Below are positions 56,321-64,000 of a DNA stretch of 64,000 bases, piece by piece. Source of the DNA: Blastobasis lacticolella (Eukaryota; Arthropoda; Insecta; Lepidoptera; Blastobasidae). The stretch is from assembly GCA_905147135.1 (NCBI GenBank), contig LR990043.1:11071057-11135056 (forward strand). The letters run 5' to 3'. The notes beneath the pieces were generated by a model that worked only from the letters and a program-made list of their open reading frames with translations, ran no database searches and was not told the origin of the DNA. Within the stretch, counting starts at the first letter, position 1; the number at the start of each line of letters is the position of its first letter. Made by a program: the position numbers and the translations under genes.

Positions 56321-58109
56321 ATGGAAAAAGTGTGGGTTTCAATAATTATACAAGTGCTTTATTTGTTTGTATGCATTCGGAGTTCAGATGATACAATTTT
56401 GTCAAGCGACACGCTGCCACACCATGGTAGATGTGAACCGATCACAATACCATTCTGCCAAAATATATTGTACAATCAAACAATTTTCCCAAATTTATTA
56501 AAACACGCCAAGCAAGAAGATGCTGGACCTGAAGTACGCCAGTTCACACCTTTGATTAAAGTGAATTGCTCACCCGACTTAAGAGCGTTTTTATGTTCGG
56601 TGTATGCACCTGTCTGTACTATTTTAGAATCACCAATACCGCCTTGCCGACACCTGTGCGAGTCCGCGAGACACAACTGTGATGATTTGATGAAACATTT
56701 TGGATTTTCTTGGCCTGAGCATTTGGAATGTTCTCTGTATCCAATAGCCACAGATCCTGATGTCATATGTTTTGGAGAAAACAATGTAACACATGAATCT
56801 CAAATACCAACATCTGAATCAAAATTACCTAAGGTAGACTACAAATCAAATATAGAAAGGGATCCAACGAAATTAAGAGGAGCCAAGGATATTGGTTTTG
56901 TGTGTCCTGTACAGTTTAAAGTTCCTAAGAGCTTGGACTTAGAATATTCTTTGAAAGTGAAAGACAAACTAGAACAAGACTGTGGAGCACCATGCAATAG
57001 CATATTTTTTAGTCAAGATGAAAAACAGTTTGCCAGGCTATGGATTGGTATTTGGGCGACTCTATGTACACTAAGTTGTTTATTTACAGTACTTACATTT
57101 CTCATTGATACTGATAGGTTCCGATACCCAGAAAGACCAATAATATTTTTATCAGTGTGTTACCTCATGGTTGCTGCTGCTTATGTCATGGGATGGAGTG
57201 CTGGTGACAGTATTAGTTGTCAAGGTCCATTCCCATCAGTGATTAGTGGAACACGTTTGCCGAATATATCACTCATAACACAAGGCACTAAACATGAACC
57301 ATGCACCATACTTTTCATGGTTGTTTATTTTTTTAGTATGGCATCTAGTATTTGGTGGGTTATTCTAACCCTAACCTGGTTCTTAGCAGCAGGCTTGAAA
57401 TGGGGACATGAAGCTATTGAGGCGAATTCGCAATATTTTCACCTGGCAGCTTGGGCCGTGCCTGCTGTGAAAACTATATCTATCCTTGCAATGGGAAAAG
57501 TTGACGGTTAGTGGAATTTAATAAATTTTTTAAATATATAGACGCTTAGGATAAAGTTGTGTCAAATATTTCATTATTGTTTTTGTTGCAGGTGACATCT
57601 TATCTGGAGTGTGTTATGTAGGTCTATGGGACTCGAAAGCTCTCAAAGTATTTGTACTGGCACCTCTCTGTGTGTACCTTGTTCTTGGCACAGTATTTCT
57701 AATGGCTGGATTTGTTTCATTATTTCGAATAAGAACTGTAATGAAACACGATGGCACCAAAACAGACAAACTTGAGAAACTTATGATAAGAATTGGTGTA
57801 TTTGGAGTATTGTACACAGTTCCTGCTTTGATAGTGATTGCGTGTTTATTTTATGAAGAAGCTAATTTTGATAACTGGATGGTGACTTGGCATAGAGATT
57901 TGTGTTCCTCACCAGTGTATTCTCTTCCGTGCCCTTTTACTCACCATGAAGTCGAGAGACCCACTTTTGAAGTGTTTATGATTAAGTATCTCATGACAAT
58001 GATTGTTGGTATCACTTCTAGTTTTTGGATCTGGTCAGGTAAAACTCTTATTTCTTGGCAGCAATTTTTTGATAGAATTAAGGGACGTAGAGTAGAGGCT
58101 TATGTGTAG
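56321..58109 (+). CDS. fz: Frizzled Wnt receptor (Fz1 type), 2 coding exons
   Basis: Seven-pass plasma-membrane receptor for Wnt and planar cell polarity signalling. Exons 56321-57506 and 57592-58109 (85-bp intron, GT/AG) give 567 aa. Signal peptide about 1-22. The cysteine-rich Wnt-binding domain spans about 35-150 ([38 protein letters not shown]). Seven membrane segments start near 240 ([15 protein letters not shown]). The Dishevelled-binding KTLISW motif lies near 546, just after the last helix, and the protein ends in AYV, as I recall for Drosophila Fz1. Absence of a long tail also fits Fz1 rather than Fz2. Any 5' UTR exon is not determined. AATAAA at about 58357. Confidence 0.92.
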
Positions 58110-58582
58110 CATTTGTTTTACACTGCATTATACAAACTTGGTTTTTTAATTATTTTTATAAATTTTTAGGTGAAATGAAGTATTTAACATTTCATTTTAG
58201 TATTATGTTTAGTATTTTTATACAATGTACATAATCTTTTTTACATTTTTTATCCAGTGATAAATTATGAATAAGGCTGACAACTTGTATTATAGATTTT
58301 GTGTATCAATTATGGCGGCTCTCTTAATTAATTATATATAAGACAAATCATAAAAATAAAATAAAGCAACTATTTTTTATCAAATCTGTGGTTTATTTTG
58401 ATTAAACCTTAATGATAAACAATGTGGTTCTTGGACAACAAACATACTTTAAAGAAAACATAGTCAATGTTTTATAGAAATATATATTGAAGATCAGTAC
58501 ATAATTATAAATTAAAATTATACCTAGAAATCAACCATACTCACTCTCTCAATCTCTCATAACAATTACATTGTTTTCACAA

Positions 58583-59050
<468 letters not shown>

Positions 59051-59059
59051 AAAGCAGGT

Positions 59060-59570
59060 AGAAACAATCAAGAAGTACAAGATCCAACTGTACGAGGACC
59101 ACCGGAGGGTCAAAACATACGAGAGTAAGGATCTTTACTGACGGGTCCAAAACAGACTTAGGTACAGGTTGCGGAGTTTTCTCTGAAGACCTAAACATCA
59201 AAATAGCTGCCCCACTAGGTAAGTACAACACAATCTTTCAAGCAGAGTGCATGGGAATCATCCTAGCCACACACGCGGTACGAGCCAAGAAGGAAGAACA
59301 ACAGCCTATTAGGATCTTATCAGACAGCAGGGCAGTACTCATGGCCCTTGAAAACAACAACATCACCTAGGGGCTTCTACTCGACTGCCGCAAATGCGTA
59401 AATGAGGTATGTAAAATAAATCCCATAACGCTACAATGACACAATGTAGATTGAGAGGACACAATGTAGCTGACGAGTTAGCCAGAAGAGGCTCAAGTAC
59501 GAAGCTCACAGGCCCTGAACCAATTCTGCATATCGACGACGATGTTCGAATACCTCCTAACTGACACCCG
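59060..59570 (+). mobile_element. LINE RNase H fragment
   Basis: Plus-strand translation shows FTDGSKTDLGTGCGVF, FQAECMGI and ILSDSRAVLMAL, the three acidic motifs of an RNase H domain in R1/Jockey-like LINEs, then DELARRG-like LAR motif with frameshifts. Stops at 59369 and later show decay. Confidence 0.8.
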
Positions 59571-59830
59571 GGGCCAAAATGAGTTATCTATGCCACTGTA
59601 CTTAGAGTTCAATTTCGCACCGACTGGCAAAGACTCCGAAGTGATTTTGTAATAAATAACGCCACAAATTCATAATGAGAATACCTCCTAATATCACGCT
59701 TTGAACGTGTTAGCCTGAAATGCTGCTAATATATTCTAACTTACCAAAACGAATATCTTCTAAGTTACTTCCGAACTAATTTTGCTGCCAATACCTCCTA
59801 TCTACCATCAAACACGTCTAATCTAGCTCG
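59545..59830 (+). repeat. Recurring ATACCTCCTAA motif
   Basis: ATACCTCCTAA or close variants occur at about 59550, 59683, 59747 and 59787, and the inverse GTAGATAGGAG recurs in the tandem array at 60297-60450. Placed just upstream of the DDE-like element, so possibly its subterminal repeats (inference). Confidence 0.5.
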
Positions 59831-60296
59831 TTCTTGCCGGAGAACTGACGAATTGGCAACAGTGTGCGAAAGAGATCGAACTATTGAGTGGCGTGAGGTG
59901 GTGCGACGTCACGGGAGGCGCGTGCGGCGGCCATTGTCGTTGTTTTTTGTAAAGGGACAACAGGTTTATTTATTTAGTGTCAATATTTATGTAAAAACAA
60001 GAGTAATTAGCTGTTGTGTTTTGTGATAATTGTGATACTACCCTGGTAAGTAAATTACTTTATATAATTGACGAAACTAATGGTGTTTTACGTATTTTTC
60101 ATTTATAAAACCCGATTTACTTTCAATTTTATTTTGCCGGCTCATAAGCAGTCGCGTACATTTCGAAGTACATAGTTAAATTTACAATTTAGCTTACAAT
60201 TTACCCTCATTTTAACGAAATGAATGTAGTATGATTAGATAGCTCGTATTTTATTGTGACTAAATAAGTAAAAATTCAAATTTAAAAGTAGTTAGG

Positions 60297-60450
60297 AGTA
60301 GATAGGAGCTACTAGTTTGATTATTCCAAGTTTACAGAACCTACTATAGTACCTATCAAGTAGATAGGAGCTATTAGTTTGATTATTCCAAGTTTACTTA
60401 AAACCTACTATTACCTATCTAGTAGATAGGAGCTATTAGTTCTAATATCA
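60297..60450 (+). repeat. 62-bp tandem repeat, about 2.5 units
   Basis: Units start with AGTAGATAGGAGCTA at 60297, 60359 and 60421, exactly 62 bp apart, in the intron-like stretch before the DDE-like gene. Confidence 0.9.
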
Positions 60451-60603
60451 TGTTTTTTCAAATACATTTTGATTTCTAACTAGCCGATAGAAGTTATTCG
60501 TTTTATTTTTAGAACGAAATATTATAATTGTTTGTTTGTTAGAAGTTATTAGCATGTAATTTAACTTACTGTTACTTGATAGATTTGATTGTTTTTAGCC
60601 GAA

Positions 60604-63259
60604 ATGTTGTCGAGGGCGAGACCGACGGATGGAGTACGAGCACGTAAAATATTTCGTGCGTTAAATTTACCGTCAGATCATTTGTGCACCTGATACAAAA
60701 CGTACTCGTAAGTACTTAAATGTTTTTTTTCAATCAAATTTGTCTATTAACCATTTTACATTCTACTGTAGGAAAGTTATAAAAAAATATTATGTAATTT
60801 TAGGTACTAAGCAGTTAAAAACTCAAAAAAAGGAAGAAAATATTGGTATTGAGAACAACGAACGAACACCAGTTAAGCGACCGCGTGGTCAGCATATTGC
60901 AGAATCACCAATTTCTTGCAAACGTACAAAGTCGTTACCGGCGGCGCAAATGTCTCTTCCTGTTAGCAAAATTTACAGCAGTAAAAAAAAATGTTTGGAT
61001 TCAATGCCTTTGTCGCCCATATCCCGTCTACAAAAATCTGTCTCTCTTTCTGATTTGACACAAGACAATGAAGCTATATTTAGTCTTCATCGAAAATTTA
61101 AGTCAGACTTGATACACGGACATTATAATTAAACTGTTAATGAGAATGTATGGATTTTGTTCGCTGATATAAAAGACATTAATAATGCGGTAAGATGTTA
61201 ACAGTATACAATAAAACAAAATTATTTGGATTCAGTGGGACCTATACAGGCTGATACTGCAATGCACCAGGTGCGATCTCTTTCAATTTCCGACCTAACA
61301 CAAGATACGGAAGTCCAACATAAATTTACCAGATGCAAATCAGTCCCTGCCATAGAAAAGACCAATTGTTATACCTTGAATAATTATAGTACCTTGCTGT
61401 CAACTAAAACTACCGATAAAGCAATTATAAAGCCATCTCAGAAAAGGAAATCTCTTTCGCTGTCGAATTTAACATAATGAAGTTTCCGATCGCTATCCGA
61501 AAATGTAAGTCGACCACGGCTGTGACAGGTACTTTTATTAGTACACATTTAATTAGACGCTTTGAACTTCCTGAATCGTCAGATGATGACGAGGAGTATT
61601 TCCCGAGTAATGATCTTGAGGGCTCTATAACCGACTGCGAAAGTACCGTAGAAGAACTTTACGGAGATCTTGACGAGGGAAAAATCCGACGACGCAAAGC
61701 TAAACCTCGTGAATGGTCCAGGAATAAAACAAAGATAATGGGGAAGAATATGTTGGATATCAAAAACTTCCTGGGCAGCGCAAAACACATGATATTGTGA
61801 GACCAGCAAGGCAACTAGGAGAAACATGTAACTCAGACTTTTGTAAACGAAGCAAACTAAGGGGTTGTTCGCAGCTTACTGAGGAAACTCGTAAAAAGAT
61901 TTACAGCCACTTTTGGAAGACGCTTACCTGGGATCAACGCAAGATTTTCGTTAACGGTCTAGTAACACTCGCCGACACGAATCGAAAAACGGTAAAGAAT
62001 AAGACAAATTCGAGACGTCAAGGTACTCTACAATACTCTTTACCGTTGTCGAGCAAAGGAGACGAAAAAGTTCAAGTCTGCAGAGAAATGTTTTTGAACA
62101 CGTTATCTCTAGGGTCTTACACTGTCCAGTCATGGGTAAAGCAGTCTGTATTTTGCATGACTCCTTCACAAGAGAATTCGTCACGGACAGTAGAGCCTAA
62201 TGATGAAAGTAAGCAAAAAATGATAGCATTGGAAACCTTTTTCAACGATTTACCCAAGTTGCCATCACATTATGCTCGCAAAGATACCAGCAAACTATTT
62301 TTAGAGCCAGTTTTTAAATCACTTTCGACTTGGTTGGCTGGAAACTTGAATGATGCTGATTACCAAATGCATCTGATCCAGAAGGACAGAGCCAGGAAAG
62401 AACAAGCCGACGACAAAAAGAAGGCAGTTAAAGAAGAATGCATTTTACTTACGATGGACCTGCAATCTGTAAAGGTATGCCCTTATCTTACAGCAAGCGC
62501 ACTCTATTTTAAAACTAAATTAACCTGCCATAATTTTACTGTCTACAATTTGGCAAACAATCACTGCACTTGTTATTGGTTCAACGAAATTGCAGCAGAT
62601 CTAACAGCGAATACGTTCGTCTCATTCTTATTGGATTACCTAGCAAGACACTGCTTGCCTCTCAAACTTCCTATTATAATTTTTTCTGACGGATGTACAT
62701 ACCAAAACCGAAACGTAAATCTTGCTAACGCTCTACTCAACTTTAGCAAACTGCACGGAGTAACAATAACTCAAAAGTTTTTGATACCAGGGCACACGCA
62801 AATGGAATGTGATTCAGTCTATAGTGCAATAGAAAGGAAGTTGAAAAATAGAGAAATTCACTTACCCAGCGATTATAGATAGTACTGTCTCAAAAGAGGC
62901 GCGTAATGACCCACCTTATGAGGTGGTCACAATCGACCACGAATTTGTCAAGAACTATGGTGACACCGTAACTTGGGTGTACAAAAGTATTCGGCCAGGA
63001 CGTAAAGTAGGGGATGCGCAAGTCACCGATATTCGAGCGATTATCCGATGGCAAAATACAGGTCAAATTAGATTTTGACGAAGATTGGTTTGATTTGCCT
63101 CAGAGGCAACAAATTGTTAATCGTGATGTAATATACAAAACACTTCATTCTGGTCCTATACCTATCACTTCGAGTAAATACAATCATTTGCAACAGCTTA
63201 AATCTGTCATACCTCAAGATTGCCATGCTTTTTACGATAACTTACCAAAAAATAATTAA
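60604..63259 (+). pseudogene. DDE-like mobile-element protein gene, frameshifted
   Basis: Probable transposase-like gene of a family common as uncharacterised proteins in insects. A 5' exon seems to end at 60051 (CTG/GTAAGT) and an acceptor lies at 60596-60598 before ATG 60604. Frames: 60604-60686, 60740-61132, 61226-61477, 61477-61800, 61797-62882, then 62884-63074 and 63014-63259. The N-terminal frames hold repeated SLSDLTQD-type modules; 61477-61800 has an acidic stretch and KPREWSRNK. The main frame has PARQLGETC with a Cys cluster, FWKTLTWDQRK and a core with acidic residues in LTMDLQSV, IIFSDGCTYQNRN and GHTQMECDSV, which I read as a DDE-type triad. The end has SIRPGRKVGD and FYDNLPKN. 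At least three frame breaks (about 61740, 62880, 63045) make it inactive as sequenced. No transposon ends were found. Confidence 0.6.
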
Positions 63260-63604
63260 AAAACTGTAAAACTATACTTACCTAACTAATTAAAGCTCTA
63301 GTGTTACTCATTTCTGTTTAAGAAAGTTTAATTATCATTAAACCAAACTCTAGTTACCTATCTATTTAGTCTATTGTGTTAAAGAACTCAGTTTGTTATA
63401 ACGTACAAATTCATTATTCTTAAAAAGAAATTCGCTTAGGTTATGTTATTTCTAAAAATTAATTGTATAATAAGAACCTACCTACTTAATTATATAATGA
63501 GAAAGTACAAATGACAAAATGTATAAAGATTAGTAGGACAAGGGAAAAAAGTTATGTTATGTTGTGTTACTTATGGTACTTAAGTATGTGTGTTTTTCAG
63601 TGAG
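63260..63604. other. AT-rich 3' flank of the DDE-like gene
   Basis: No gene or clear repeat; probable 3' UTR or element tail. Confidence 0.5.
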
Positions 63605-63860
63605 AGTAGGTATAAAACAGTTTAGTTTATGTTATTTCTTTAATGAAAATACAAAACATTTATGTGATTTTTCAATACGAGTATAAAACATTTAAGTTCA
63701 TGTGAATAAGACTAAGTACTTATAAAACATTTAAATTTATGTGATTATTTTAATAGGAGTATAAACATTTAAGTTCATGTGATTCTTTAAATAAGAGTAT
63801 ATTAAAACATTTAAGTTTATGTGATTTTTCCAGTGAGAGTATAAAAAATTTAGTTTATGT
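63605..63860 (+). repeat. About 38-bp tandem repeat, 7 units
   Basis: GAGTATAAAACATTTAAGTT and variants recur at about 63612, 63648, 63683, 63721, 63759, 63801 and 63839, each followed by TATGTGATT-like sequence. Confidence 0.85.
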
Positions 63861-64000
63861 TTAAACTAGTTGAAAATACTAGACATATTTTTCATTTTGC
63901 GCTGAAGTAATTTAACGTCATTTTTTTGTGAGGTTTAATAGAAATAAGTTTTCAATTACTAGTAGAGAGTAACAGACTTATTTTATTGGTTATCTAATAA

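Overview
This is a 64-kb piece of an insect nuclear genome, most likely a moth or butterfly. The single-copy genes have insect-style spliced exons in AT-rich DNA. The repeats fit Lepidoptera: tRNA-derived SINEs, LINE 3' tails of the kind carrying the '...CCATCAGGTGACC...' motif, an errantivirus, a BEL/Pao element with an env-like gene, and many small MITEs. The assignment rests on recognition, not a database search.

Layout. 1-18 kb is almost pure transposon. In order it holds the 3' part of a gypsy-type errantivirus (pol, env, start of the 3' LTR), a rearranged BEL/Pao element on the minus strand with an env-like gene, a truncated Copia gag-protease-integrase followed by a 94-bp tandem array, head-to-tail copies of a 415-bp MITE (called MITE-A here), a second MITE nested in it (MITE-B), a 5'-truncated LINE, and a 1.34-kb element with 26-bp inverted termini that carries a GC-rich minisatellite. 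18.5-25.6 kb is the splicing cofactor RBM39/Caper (+). 26.6-27.2 kb is a long-inverted-repeat element containing a CxxC protein start. 28.1-29.2 kb is a short secreted-looking CIA30-domain gene (-). 33.1-35.2 kb is a FAM210/DUF1279 mitochondrial-type gene (-). 37.36-38.49 kb is a foldback element with an 8-bp target duplication. 39.1-44.8 kb is Integrator subunit 2 (+). 44.9-55.5 kb is anaphase-promoting complex subunit 5 (-), whose exons 8 and 10 are extremely GC-rich and encode Ala/Gly/Pro-rich stretches. 56.3-58.1 kb is the Wnt/planar-polarity receptor frizzled (+). 58.58-58.67 kb is the last exon of Sec61 beta (-). 59-63.3 kb holds a LINE RNase H fragment and a frameshifted DDE-like mobile-element gene.

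The host genes are unrelated housekeeping or developmental genes, not a pathway. IntS2 and APC5 converge with 71 bp between stop codons. APC5 and fz are divergent, with 786 bp between start codons and a 96-bp MITE-A derivative in the gap. fz and Sec61 beta converge. I reconstructed the spliced coding regions of RBM39 (521 aa), the CIA30 protein (211 aa), FAM210 (291 aa), IntS2 (1124 aa), APC5 (767 aa) and Fz (567 aa) by eye from splice signals; all exon phases agree.

The most novel material is in the repeats. MITE-A makes head-to-tail arrays sharing one 3-bp site and carries an antisense piece of the local SINE. There is a foldback element built of inverted ~120-bp modules, three levels of nesting inside APC5 intron 7, a 61-bp perfect palindrome in the BEL element, and repeated SLSDLTQD-type peptide modules upstream of the DDE-like domain.
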